From: Porphyra umbilicalis
Lineage: Eukaryota > Rhodophyta > Bangiophyceae > Bangiales > Bangiaceae
Direction: 5' to 3'
NCBI GenBank assembly: GCA_002049455.2
Contig: KV918780.1
Location: forward strand, 1 to 64,000
Length of the DNA: 64,000 nucleotides
Below the pieces are notes generated by a model that had not been told where the DNA came from, made no database searches, and saw only the letters and a program-made list of their open reading frames with translations. Numbering within the stretch: position 1 is the first letter of the stretch; the number at the start of each line of letters is the position of its first letter. This document shows, one piece after another, positions 32,545 to 43,879 of the stretch. The position numbers were made by a program, and so were the translations under genes.

Positions 32545-34976
32545 CTACTTGTCCGCTGGCGGCGACGCGGCCGCCGGGGCTACCTGCTCCGCCGCGTACG
32601 GCTCCTTCTTACCCGCCGTAAAGGTGTTCAAAAACGAGGCCGTCTCCGCGGTCTCCTTGGCCACCCGCGCCTCGTCCCAGCCAAGCTCCTCCGCCATCAA
32701 CGCAATGACCCGCGGCGCCGCCGCGACGGCCGCCGCGGCGTCGAGGAAGGCCAGCCGACTCCGCCGCGCCAAAAAGTCCGACGCGGACAGGCAGTACTCG
32801 TAGCGGATGGTGTAGACGACTTCCGCCTCGAGCAGCGGGTGGTTGTGCGCGAGCTTCTTGCCAAAACCCCGCTCCGCCAGCTCCGCCACCTTGTACGCTT
32901 GGTCGCCGTACGCAGCCGACAGGTGCTGCGCCACGTCCACGCCCAGGAGACCGCCATACACGTGGTGGTCTGAGCGGTTCCCGTTGGCCACGTCCGACGC
33001 CTTCTCCGCGTCGCTCTTGACCGGGTACTTGACGCGCTCGTACCGCTGGGCCAGAAAGGTGAAGTAGCTCGGGTCCCACTTGTGCGCGCCGACCAGCTGC
33101 ACAAACTCGGTTTTGCACTTTGACGCCTTGGAGGCGAGCTCGGGCGTCACCTCCAACGCCCGGTCCAGCGCGTCCTCGGCCATCTTGCGGTACGTTGTCC
33201 ACTTTCCACCTGTGATGGTGACGACCTTATCAGTCGACACGTGCACCGCGTGCTCCCGCAGGATGTTCTGGGTGTTGCCAGTCGGCTTTGCGTCTGGGTC
33301 CATGGCCAGCGGGCGGATGCCCGACCACGCCGACTTGACGTCCTTCCGCCGCACCTCCACAGTCAGGTAGTCTGACAGGGCGTCGAGGATGAAGGCAATC
33401 TCATCCTCGTGCGGCTGCGGGTTGGCCGTGATCTCCACCGAACTGTCGGTCGTCCCGGCAATCGTCGAGCCCATCCACGGGAGCATGAACACGACGCGGC
33501 CGTCCTTGGTCTTGGGCACAATGAGGCCCATGCCGTCTGGGGAGTAGTACTCAGGCAGCGTGACGTGCACGCCCGACGAGGGAGCAATCATGTCCCGCAC
33601 CCCCGAGTTGGACAGCTTCCGCACGCCATCGGTGAAGGGGCCGGTCGCGTTGATAACCGCCTTGGCGCGCACATCAAAGGTCTCCCCCGTCATAAGGTCC
33701 TTGACGGTGGCGCCAACGGCCTTACCGTCCTCGTCATGCAGGATGCCGACCACCTCCGTATGGTTGGCCACGGCCGCGCCGTGCATGGCAGCCGTCAGCG
33801 CGAGAGAGGTGGCAAACCGGGCATCGTTCATCTGACCGTCATAGTAGACAATAGTGCCCCGCAGTTGCTTACCGTCCATGGCCTTGCTGGCAAGGGTGGG
33901 AAACAGGCGTAGCGCCTCACCGGCAGGCACAAACTTGGAGAAATACAGAAGCCCGTGGCCGAGGTATGCGATAATATCGTAGGCCTGCAGACACGAACAA
34001 TGAAAAGTATGTCACAAACATCACGGGCGGGAGAACAGGACAGGACGGTCAACATGGAGGAGAAGAAGTAACACGGCAGCATCAGCAGCATGAACCGAAA
34101 ACAGAACGGGCAGTCAGTAGTCAGGCGCACGGGCAAACTCACCGCTGCGCCACTCGAGCGACGGCAACCGAGAACACGGTACACAGCGCGCATCAATGCG
34201 GCTCCTCTCCACAACCAACACTATTTGCGCAAACCACTGCCAACAACTGGTGCTGCTCCCATAACAATGGCAGCTGCCCCTCGACCCTCCTCACGTACCA
34301 GAAGCCCCGCGCGATAAAAGGGCACCTCCCACAGCTTGTAGCACGGCAGAATGGTCGGCAACGGGCGGGTCAGGTGAGGCGCCTGCGCCAGCATGATCGA
34401 CCGCTCACTGAGCGCCTCAAACACCAGCTTGAGTTGGCTCGGGTCGAGCTGAAAAAACGCCTTCTCCAAGTACCGCACGCCGCCGTGGATCAGCTTGGTC
34501 GACCGGCTGGACGAGCCACTCGCAAAGTCATCCCGCTCGACGAGGGCGACTTTGAGGTCCCGCAGCGCCGCGTCGAGCGCCACGCCCGTGCCGGTCGCCC
34601 CCCCCCCAATGACGAGCACGTCAAACTCGTCGGCCGACGTGGCGGCGCCGACGACCTTGGGCGCCGGCCCAATCTGCCCGTCGGCGGGCGACGACGACTT
34701 GGCCGCCTCGGTCGCCGCGCGCGCCGACAGGGCGGCGGCGCTCGCCGACGCGGTCGGCGCCCCCGCCGCCACGGCGGCGCCGGCGCCCGAGCGGCGGAGC
34801 GCGTCGAGCTGCTCCGCGCGGCTCGGCACCGTGTCGAGGGGGGCGAGCGCAACCGCCGCGCGGGCGGCCGCCCGCTCCTTGCGTGAGCCGGGGGGGGAGA
34901 GGGCGGAGCGGAGGCCAATGCTCCCGCCGACGGCCAGGACGCTGGCGCCAATGGCGACCTTGCGGAGGCGGCCCAT
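32545..34976 (-). CDS. GPD2: mitochondrial FAD-dependent glycerol-3-phosphate dehydrogenase
   Basis: Oxidises sn-glycerol 3-phosphate to dihydroxyacetone phosphate on the inner mitochondrial membrane and passes electrons to quinone. Two exons, 34976-34299 and 33984-32545 (GTACGT donor, CAG acceptor, phase 0), 705 residues. The N-terminus MGRLRKVAIGASVLAVGGSI is a presequence with a hydrophobic segment like GPD2/GUT2; an in-frame ATG at 35075 would add 33 residues. The FAD-binding Rossmann motif VLVIGGGATGTG is followed by RDDFASGSSSRSTKLIHGG and VRYLE. Exon 2 has VYYDGQMNDARF, KAVINATGPF, GVHVTLPEYYSPDGMGL, AGTTDSS, SGIRPLAMDP and GGKWTTYRKMAEDAL. The C-terminal helical domain is present (NHPLLEAEVVYTIRYEY, SDFLARRSRLAF). 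The EF-hands of animal GPD2 are absent, as in plants and fungi. No frame breaks. Confidence 0.95.
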
Positions 34977-37900
34977 GGCGGGCGTCCGTGGGGGTAGAGG
35001 CAGACGCGTGGAAGGACAGAGGCGCAGCGGTGGAGGGAGCGACGCAGCGGCCCACGACGCGACGGCAGTGGCCACGCCGCCGGTGGGCTATGGCTTGGGG
35101 GATAAGCGGCTGGGCGGGGTCGATGGATCGCCACGCAGTGGCGGCCGCCCGCGTCGACCGCCACGTCCGTCGCTGCCCGAGACGCGGTCGGCAGTGGCAC
35201 AGACCGCCGCGCAGTGACGACGGCCCTCTATGGGCAAGCGGGCCTGCTGCCGCCTGGATCAGGCCGCCCGCTGCCCGACGGAGAGTCAAAGCTTGAGGCG
35301 CCGGGGCACCCCCGCGGCGGGCCCCAGCCGGCCACGGCGGGCCAATGACAGCACCGACTGGGGGACCGACACCGGCCGGCCACCCAATCAGCGGCCTCTC
35401 TCAACTGCGTCCAGTGGAATGGACGGCTGACGAAGCGCCGCCGCTGGTGCAAACAGCTACGAAAGCACTCACTGTGCAAGTGCAGGTCGGCGAATCGAGG
35501 CGTGCAGCAGTGACGCTGGGGTGGTGGTGGTGGCTGTCCCGCTGACAAACGCTCCGTCGGGCCAAAGACGCATGCGCCACCCAAAGGCGGGACCCAGCCC
35601 ACATGATTCCCTCGCACAGTTGAAATCGGAGAATTCCCTGAACTTCATTCTAGGGTGCTTTCCCACTCAGAGATGTTAAGTGATTTTTATATGATTTGAA
35701 TCGAGCTAGTTTTAATGATGAAATCAGTAGAAATCGAGCCTGTACATACATATGTGTGATTGAAATCCCTTGACCTCTTTCGTATAGCCCCCCTTCTTTT
35801 TTTTAAACATTGGTTTTTGAGATGCGAAACGGGTGCTACATCAGTTTAGGCAACATCAAGTGCGCTTCGTCGTGATGGCCTTGTTCTCCATTTCCATACA
35901 GCAACATATTCACAGCTCTGGGAATTCCAGGCACGTGCGTGCAATACCCTGGCCTTCAGAGCGCTAGCGCGCTCGGCGACGCATCGACACCGTGCACGCC
36001 GGCCGGCTCCATGGCCGTCAGCACGCACGGGGGCACGTACAGCCACCATGCCCTGGCGGGGGGGGCGCGGGGCGGGGAAAAGGGTGCCGCCACCGCTACC
36101 GCAGCGGCGGCGGCCCGCCGGCGTGGCGCAACATCCACGGGTGGGGCAGTCACCCCGCCGCCCAGCGCATCTGCGCGCGGTGGGCGGGGCGGCCGACACG
36201 GCACACGGACGGGAGGGCGGGATCGACCGCCGCGCAACGGGGCGCCTCTAAGCGCAGAAGTAGATGGCGTCAGCAACCGCCGACGTGACGCCGCAACAGA
36301 AGCCGGCGCGCAGGCTCGATCACCCGCTGGTCATCGTGGGCGCGTCGAACCTCGGAAGTCGCTGGGCGCTGTTTCCGCGCGCAACTCGGGGCGGTGGGAA
36401 GGGCAGCGGGGCACGCGCCGTCCGGGCCCTGTGACCCCTGTGGCAGGACAGTCAAAACATGGGGGCTACATTACGGGCGTGAAGAGGGGCGTGCCAATTT
36501 TGGGGGCGTGCAGAAGGGCGTGATTAGGCGTGCATCGCCCACCCCGCCACCCAAAAAGGGGCGTGATGCACAACCGTAGTCCTGTCCTAAAGGCCAGGGA
36601 AAAAGTCCTATTTTCCAGTGCACGTTGCCGCAGTACTTAAAACCCCGTTCTTGACTGTCCGTTTGGCTCCCTACGCCGTTCCAACGTTGGGGGACGTCCC
36701 CCGGCGCTTTCTTGACGATGGGAACATGCGCCGGGGCTGTCCGCATCTTTCTGTGAAGTTGCTAGAGGTGGCGACGTCTTCATCGCCCGTACGGTCCGCG
36801 GAAGCAGAATCGTGGTTAAAAAGGTACGTGAGGGCAGGTGCGGCGTTTACGGGGTCGTGGGGGCAGGTGGAAGCGGCCATGAACGGCCATGATGTGGAAA
36901 TTCCGCGGTAGTTGGCCAGAATCGGGCTCCGCGGGCCCTGTCCAGCCGAGGCACTCGGCTGTACTAGTCAGAATGGCCAAAACCGCCTGTCGTTCACCAT
37001 CACCTGCCTTGAGACATTCAAAGATTGCCGACGCTCTTTCAAATGTGAGATCAAGTGCTACGGAAGTGCGCAAGTATCCTGTGCTACTTACAATCGTTCT
37101 GCTTATCCTTGACGTGCTCGTGTAACGCGTCTGCGGTAGCACGACAGAGTCGCAAGGGAACATGTTTCCCATGCCATACACCGTCAGCGTTGCGGTCAGA
37201 CGGTGAAGAGGGGATGGGTTGGGTTCGGCCGTCCACTTCGGAGCGTTTGGTTTTTGTGGCCAGCATACTGCCACTCGCACGGCGAGCGGCGCCGACGTGA
37301 CTGCTTCGGGGACTACAGGCGCGAGCAGGGCTGGTGGCACGCTGTGTGGCACTGGCCTTTCGCAAAAATCGTGCCCTCGCAATCGAAGTGCAGGCCGCCG
37401 CGCCATTGACGACGCAGCTATATGTAATATGTAGCCCATCTCTACCTGTCCAATCTTCTCGTCAATATCAATATTGGCGTCACTGCCCATCTTTATTGCA
37501 AGAGTAGGACAAGAGGACCACACATATAGATACGAATACAACGTAGTCTATCGAGCAGCCACTCTAACGCCGTGGAGACGAACAAAAACATGGCAATGGT
37601 CACAGATGGGCTCGAAAAGCACCAAGAACGTTCACTACTAAGAAAGGTCGCGAAGACATAGCATAGAAAGTAGAGAGTCATCCGCAGGACACTCCTCCAG
37701 TGACATGAAAGATCATGTGATCCTGATCACTGCGCAACAGGTAGGCAGGAGTCTTCGGGGTTTGGCGTCAAGGTCCAGTTCACCGTAGGGTTCAGTTGGA
37801 GGAGTCGGTAGGCCGATGGGTGCGCGCGGCAATCTTCTCCTGCGTGCAACCCGGCACGCTCTCCCAGATGTCCATTGCGGCTATGCAGGCGTCCTCGTCG

Positions 37901-38678
37901 CTCTCGGTCATCGGCATGCCGCTGGTAGTGGGCGCGAGGAAGTATGGCTGCGGAGTGAGTTGTGGTAGATGACGTGGAGAACGGCGCGGTCCACAGGAGC
38001 TCCCGTTGTGGTCAGCCGCAGTGCCCGCAAACGCCTGTTGTCGTCGGCTGCTTGATTCGACACAATATCGTGACACGGACTCGCGCGATTTGTGAATACC
38101 CCCCGCTGGCCACTCCGTGCTGAGGGTATTTCTGCAGTCGTCTGACAGAACACAATACAGGCAATTTGGCACGGATGAATGTACCCGTTCCACGTACGAC
38201 TGCATGCACCACACAAAAAGAGAGAAAAACCATGTTTCTTATTCTTCCGGAGGACGTGTCCTAGTGTCAATACCCGTACGTGATAGATAAGGCGGCGCAA
38301 AACGCACGACAGGCCCGGCCGTGTTGCGCAATACCGTCGACGTGCGGCCCGATCCGCGTGACTCCCGTGCGTCACGGGCCACAGCGTTTCCCCGTCGTCC
38401 GTCATCCGGCAGGTACAGCCCGGGCGACCGGGCATCCTCATTCGTCACCAGTACGGACTTGTATGTAGAAGAGTGAAAGCGCCGGCCGATCCTACGCCAG
38501 CACAAACTCTGTCACGTTTCAAAAGGGGTCTACACCCTCATCGTTTGACTGTGCCCCATCGCAGCTACCGAATGGGCGAGTACAACGGCACATACGGCAA
38601 GATACGGGAGGTTTCTCAACAAGGGACCGCGGTGAAAAACATCATCAAGAGCTCGTGGTGCAGGGTACGACATTGCCT
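34977..38678. other. long spacer without a supported gene
   Basis: 34977-35300 is GC-rich and holds the promoter side of the dehydrogenase gene. From about 35640 to 35880 there is a marked AT-rich island. From 35940 to 36440 the sequence is GC-rich and open on both strands without a recognisable domain; a 56-codon frame from ATG 36262 (VIVGASNLGSRW) was noted. About 36470-36560 contains a spaced GGGCGTG array. 36580-38640 is of moderate GC with only short frames. It may be relic mobile-element sequence, but no ends were found. Confidence 0.45.
35640..35880. other. AT-rich island
   Basis: About 240 bases far more AT-rich than anything near it, with the word AATCGAGC twice about 40 bases apart and a T-run at about 35796-35804. 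It could be a matrix-attachment-like or replication-related region, or simply relic DNA. No function is shown. Confidence 0.5.
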
Positions 38679-41600
38679 TTACATCTCCATCGGCTCCCCA
38701 CCTGGCAAGGACCGGCGCAACGACGCGAGCTTTCGCAGTAGCGTGTCAACAGCGTTGCGCATTGCCTCGACGTGCACACTGTTCTTTGCCGCCCATGACA
38801 AAAAGTCCGTCCCCCCCAACCGAGCACGGAAGAGACGCAGGAGCATGTCCTCCTCGTCGACACGGTCCACCGACGCAATGTCCACGTTCTCAGACACGAA
38901 GTTGTCAGCGTCCTCGCCACAAAGAGCAGCCAACAAGAGCCGCGGCGGGATGAACGGGAGCAGGGCGGGGTCTTCCCCGAGCTCAGCGGCCAGGTAGGGC
39001 AGCGCGCCGACTACTTGACCGTTGGCGACATCGCCCCCGCCGCCCCCGCCGCCTCCTCCGCCGCCTCCTCCACCGCCTCCTCCACCGCCTCCTCCGCCAC
39101 CTCCTCCGACGCCTCCTCCGCCGCCTCCTCCGCCGCCTCCTCCGCCGCCTCCTCCACCGTCTCCCTCGCCGCCACCTCGGCCCCCCCCACCGACACTGCC
39201 TCCCCCACCGACAGCACCACCGCCTCCACCGCCTCCCACAAGATCTTCCCGACATGCACCATGACCTGCCGCACCGCCGCCAACACCCCACGCCCCGCCT
39301 CCCCCCCCACCCTCCCCCTTGTTCTCGTCTCGAGCCCCTCCCCCATCGTCGCCGACGTTGTCCACACCACCGTCGTCCCCATCCTCCCCCGCGTCGGAAC
39401 CACAACCACAATCCTGGTCACCCAAACAGTTACTGTCGTGAGCGAGAGTGAGGTCATCCGGGTCGTGGATACCCTCCACATCATTGACAGGCTCGTCCAC
39501 CATGCACGCACCGTCACACTCGTCCCCACCTTGAGTCCGACACATTGCAGAGTGCACCATCATCCACAGGTGCATGTCCGCGTGAGAGAGCAGCTCCTCT
39601 GGCGCATCACCCGCGGCCTGACCACTGGACGCACCGGCAGCGCCTGTCTCCTGCAAGACCCTGGGCGCACCAGCGTCACTGACAGCGACCAACGCGGGGG
39701 AAGTTGCATCAGCCGAAGCTGGAACTTCTTGGCCGACACGGGGGATACGCGATGGAGATGATTGAGCGGCGCGAATCTCGGCCTCCTCAACAACGGTCGT
39801 CGCGCTCTCGACGACGGCTGCAGCTGCGGCCGCAGCCGCGACCGCCGACGCAGCCGCTGATGCCGCGTCGTCGGCCTTCAACCGCTCCGCTCGCGCCAAA
39901 GCAACATACTCTTGGTCCAGCGGTTGCTCGGCCGCGACCTCAGCTGCTGCATTGGCCGCCTCAGCCCGGGCGGTGGCGACCGCGGCCGCCTTCGCCGTCA
40001 CATCGACCGCTTCATTGGCCAGAACGGATGCGCGAAAGGCCTCGGCTCGCTGCGACTTCTTGAGCCGGACCACGAGTGGACTCAAAGAGCGGCCGTACAG
40101 GGCACCGCACACGCAAACAGGGATCACCCTCAGGCGCCGCGAGAGAGCGCGCGCGACCTTAGCCTCCTTGCTAATGCTGCCGTCCGCGTACACATGCGAC
40201 TTGTCGATGTACAACAGGGACTGTGGTAGCAACAGCTTTCGCTTGTCCACAGAGTCCGGCATGGACGGGGGAGAGTGTATCTCGATGATTCCACCAGTCG
40301 CCGCGACGCCGATTGCCTGGTCAATATCCGCACCTGAGGTAGGTCCCAAATCCGTTGCCAAGAACCCACACACGATGATGCGCTCCGTATACATCTCCAT
40401 CTCGGCTGACAAACGGTTGCGAGGCGCCTGCACCTCATCGGAAGCCTGCGCTACCATGTCGGTGATGGCGTGTGCACGAGATTTGTTGTTGACGCAAGAG
40501 TTGAAGTGCTTGCTGAGTTCCTTAATCTTGCCCTCGACGTGGTCATCGACAATAACTGCCGTGGCCGGGGCGTTGTCCCCCAGCGTTTCACGGGCATGGG
40601 CGACCGCGGCGTGCAGGTAGAGGCTCATCACTCCGGCGCTCTTCTTACCCTTGTCCAGGGGCTTGAGCGCCGCCCACAGGGGCGCCAGTAGTCCCGCTGA
40701 CACCTCCAACACCGCCGATGCCCTCTCACGCTCCGACGTCAACGGCGACACGGCCTTACGCCAGCTGGTCGTCATGATGAACGCCAAGCCCCACATGGAC
40801 TTGATGGCGTAGTCCACCTCCGGACCCCCGATGTCGTCACATGCGAGGAAGAGGGCCAAAAGCTTGACCATTTCCTGCTTGTAGAGGTGCCCAAGATTGG
40901 ATCTACCCGTCGCGTCGTGTACCCGCTGTCGGAGCGCCTTGTCCGCTTCATCGCCCAGCTCGGCAAGGAAGAAGAACACCAGCGCCTTGATGATGTTCCC
41001 CGTACAGTGCATGATGGGCGGCTGGATGAGGATGGGCATACTACGAAGCACCGGATAGGAACGGACGCCACCGAGCCGCCGCCGCAGTCGGTTAAAAAAG
41101 GCCCCCATTGGAGACGGCCGCACGACAGGAAGGACCGTTGCGGGCCGGCGCCCAGGCGCAGCACAGAACGCAGCGGCGCACGCAACTTCAGACCCCACAT
41201 CGGCCCCCACTACCGTCTTTGTAGAACAGTGGGAGCAGACAACAACGACCGACCCGTCAGCAACTTCAATGTGGGTTGATCGCAAAGAGCACCACCGGGC
41301 GAGGATCCAGACGACCGTCTCGAACTGCTTCGCAATGTCGCCTGCCGTCCTCTTCCGACCGACATTCCACGACGCGGCCGACATGGAGAGGTAGCAGGAG
41401 GCGCGACAGGGCCACCGGAATGGGCAGCACGCCGCCTCTCCACCCCCTGTCAGGCCTAGGAGGTGGGAGATCATTGCAAAATCGCCGGCCACCCGCAACG
41501 TACCGACCCACTTCCAGTCCACGAACGCCTCCCCGCCCCACGCATCGGCTGCTGTCGCTGATGACGGCTGCGGCGTCCGCCCACTCGAGGGACCGACGTC

Positions 41601-43407
41601 ACCGCCGACTTGCACGCGTACCTCGTACGTTGCGATGAGGGCGGCCTCCAACTGCTTGTCGAGGCGGTCCTGACTGGAGCCACGGAGCGGAAAGGGTGAG
41701 GGTAAACGCCGTCACAGGCCGCCTCCGCACCGGACCACCATCCACCCCGAGAGTCATGGCCGCGGGACCTCCGAGCACCACTTGAGCAGAGTTGGGGATT
41801 GTACGCATCTTGATTGCGTGTTGCAAAGCAGACACCAAGTCAAACTCCACAGCCACAATCACCTCGACGCCCGTGCCATCGGCAAACTCCAAGTGGGAGT
41901 GCCGCAGTATGCGGAGTTCCGCTGCGGTCAGCGGCGTTGCAGCTCCTCCGACCTGCTCTTCCCCGAGGGATGGCAGCGGGAGCCGGTGCCCATCCACCCC
42001 CTCTGCGTCCCCCCCGACCGCACCGCCGGAAGCATCACTACCACCACTCATACCAGCAGCACCGTCGCCGCCGCTTGGGGTGGTGGGGCCTGGGGAGACA
42101 CGTACACCACCCTCAAAAGCTGCATCGTCACCGTGGCCACCCGCCCCACCGACAGAGGCACCCGGTGCGGCGGCGTCAAGAGAGCATGGATGCCCACCAG
42201 GACCGCCAGACGTCCTTTGGTGGCCGTGACTGGCCTGCTGCTTGTTGGCCTGTTGCGTGCGCTGCTTGTGGCTATGGCAGGCCAACCGCTTGCGCATTCC
42301 ACCGGGAGCCTCGTACCAGCGCACCCCGGTAAGGCCCGACTGGGAGATGTACCGCCAGGCGACGACGGCACCACCAGCATCCAACGTGATCATGGAGTGG
42401 CCTCCCCTGGCACTGGTCTCAAAGCAGCGCCTCTTCATGTCGATGAAGCTCCGCTGCGCCGGTAGCACATCCGGTACGGAGAAGCCAGCGTAGCCACGCC
42501 GCTTTTTGCAGCGCCCACCAGCTGCCTTGTCTGCGGCACTGACTTCCTTGTAGACGACGGCCTGACGCACCCCGCCCATTACCCTTGTGGTTGCCGCGCG
42601 CACCATGCGCTGCTGCTGGTCGTCGGTGATCGCACTGGAAGTGTTGATCGAATTTCGATAGGTCTTGACCGCCACGTACCGCTCCCTCTTCAGCAACAGG
42701 CCCGTCGCGTACGCGTGCCACGGGTGCGCGGCCGGCGGCTCGGCACGCACAAAGTGTACGTAGCCCTTGTCGACCCGCCTCCGACAGTTGTTGACCACCG
42801 CCGCCGCGCGGTCAAGCACGCGCCGCGCTTGCCCTGGACCCCACTCCTCGTCACAGTTGATACCCCTCCAGGATGGCTCGTCCCGCCCATCGGTCGACAC
42901 GGTCGTCTCTGTGCCGATGCGCCGCAAGGAGTCGTACGAGGCTGCAACAGACGGAAACATTCCTTTCTTGACGAGGATGGGTACAGCGCGAGCGTAAAGC
43001 TCCCTATTGGAAAGAGTTTCCGACCCGGCGAGGACGATCACATGGGTGAACTTGCCAGGGTCCACGGCTCCAGTGGCGGGCAGTGGGCCAGCCACCATCC
43101 AGCGCCCACGCCCACCCTCGTTGCGGATCCTGCAACAGGCCCTACGCCCGGCTAACCGACGGGCTGCGCGACGCTCCTTGGGGGTCGTCGACAGCGATGC
43201 TACGACAGACACACCATTGCCAGGCGGGGCGCCGGCGGGGGGGGCGCCGTCAGTCGGGGCGCCGGCGGGGGGGGCGCCGTCGGTGGGGGCGCCGTCGGGG
43301 GACCCGTCCGGAAGGCCGAGCATCAAGACGTCCACATCTTCTCCACCAGACGAGTTGTCCTCGTCCTCTTCGTCGTTGGAAGAGGAAATCTCAGCTTCGC
43401 CCGCCAT
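38679..43407 (-). CDS. large unrecognised protein, possibly element-encoded
   Basis: Two long frames join through a proposed 61-base intron (41730 to 41670, GTGCGG to CAG, phase 0): exons 43407-41731 and 41669-38679, 1555 residues. Without splicing, the frames overlap and would need a +1 shift. I recognise no family. In order: acidic Ser start; a GAPTDGAPPA repeat; a basic Arg-rich patch; a mixed globular region (THVIVLAGSETLSNRELYAR; HSMITLDAGGAVVAWRYISQ); a His/Gln-rich linker. Exon 2 has EAALIATYEVRVQVGGD, a CSHCSTKT Cys pair, a hydrophobic GNIIKALVFFFLAELGDEAD, a helical region (HLYKQEMVKLLALFLACDD; SLYLHAAVAHARETLGD), an Ala-rich coiled coil, an acidic stretch, polyglycine and a 95-residue globular end (LAAELGEDPALLPFIPPRLL). 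Ordinary codon use and no inner stops suggest selection. The isolated setting and possible divergent partner hint at a mobile element or viral origin, unproven. Confidence 0.6.
39030..39245 (-). repeat. CCTCCGCCG-type tandem repeat encoding polyglycine
   Basis: Long stretch of CCTCCGCCG and CCTCCACCG units inside exon 2 of the unrecognised large protein. On the coding strand it gives a glycine tract of roughly 70 residues broken by a few Val, Glu, Asp and Arg. Confidence 0.85.
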
Positions 43408-43618
43408 CACCGGTTGCTCGGTCGCACTGGTGGTCGTCGTCCTCGGGTCGGTCTAAATCAAACACGTGTACCACCCGACGAGCCCCACAGGTCACAGGAG
43501 ACCGACCCTTTGAAGGGCCCCCCTTCTCGTCCTCCTCCTCCTCCTCCCCACACGACCCCACCGTGTCCCCCCCACCCGTCCCCACACCGCTCCACCTCTC
43601 TCCCCACTCGACCCACAC
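43408..43618. promoter_or_regulatory. divergent promoter region
   Basis: Only 211 bases separate the start of the large minus-strand protein (43407) from a plausible plus-strand start (43619). The half next to 43619 is an unbroken pyrimidine-rich, C-rich tract, like the leaders upstream of the cyclin and pentapeptide starts. It would act as a shared bidirectional promoter if both genes are real. Confidence 0.4.
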
Positions 43619-43879
43619 ATGGCCACACAGGAGCTCAGTGTCTTCGCCCCGCCAGCACCCTTCGATTGTCAGCTGATCACCGGGGCGTACAAGTGGCCTA
43701 CAGCTGGAGAGCGCGACACCGCCGCTACGCCCAAGTCACGAGCGGCGTGTACAGCGCTGCATGACTCTCTTCACGAAACATGGAACGTTGCTCTCTCCAT
43801 GGGGCATGGAACGTTCCCGCCCCCCGAACTGATAACTGTGCCATACGGAGGTCACAAGCTCCCAACCGCCTCATCATAA
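43619..43879 (+). CDS. short protein or first exon, divergent from the large gene
   Basis: ATG in CACACATGGC after a C-rich leader; 86 codons beginning MATQELSVFAPPAPFDC, then LITGAYKWPTAGERDTAA and a charged helical part to about residue 58. The remaining residues look less protein-like, so the true exon may end near 43790 or the gene may be truncated. The family is unknown. If 38679-43407 belongs to a mobile element, this may be its second gene. Confidence 0.35.
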   Translation: MATQELSVFAPPAPFDCQLITGAYKWPTAGERDTAATPKSRAACTALHDSLHETWNVALSMGHGTFPPPELITVPYGGHKLPTASS

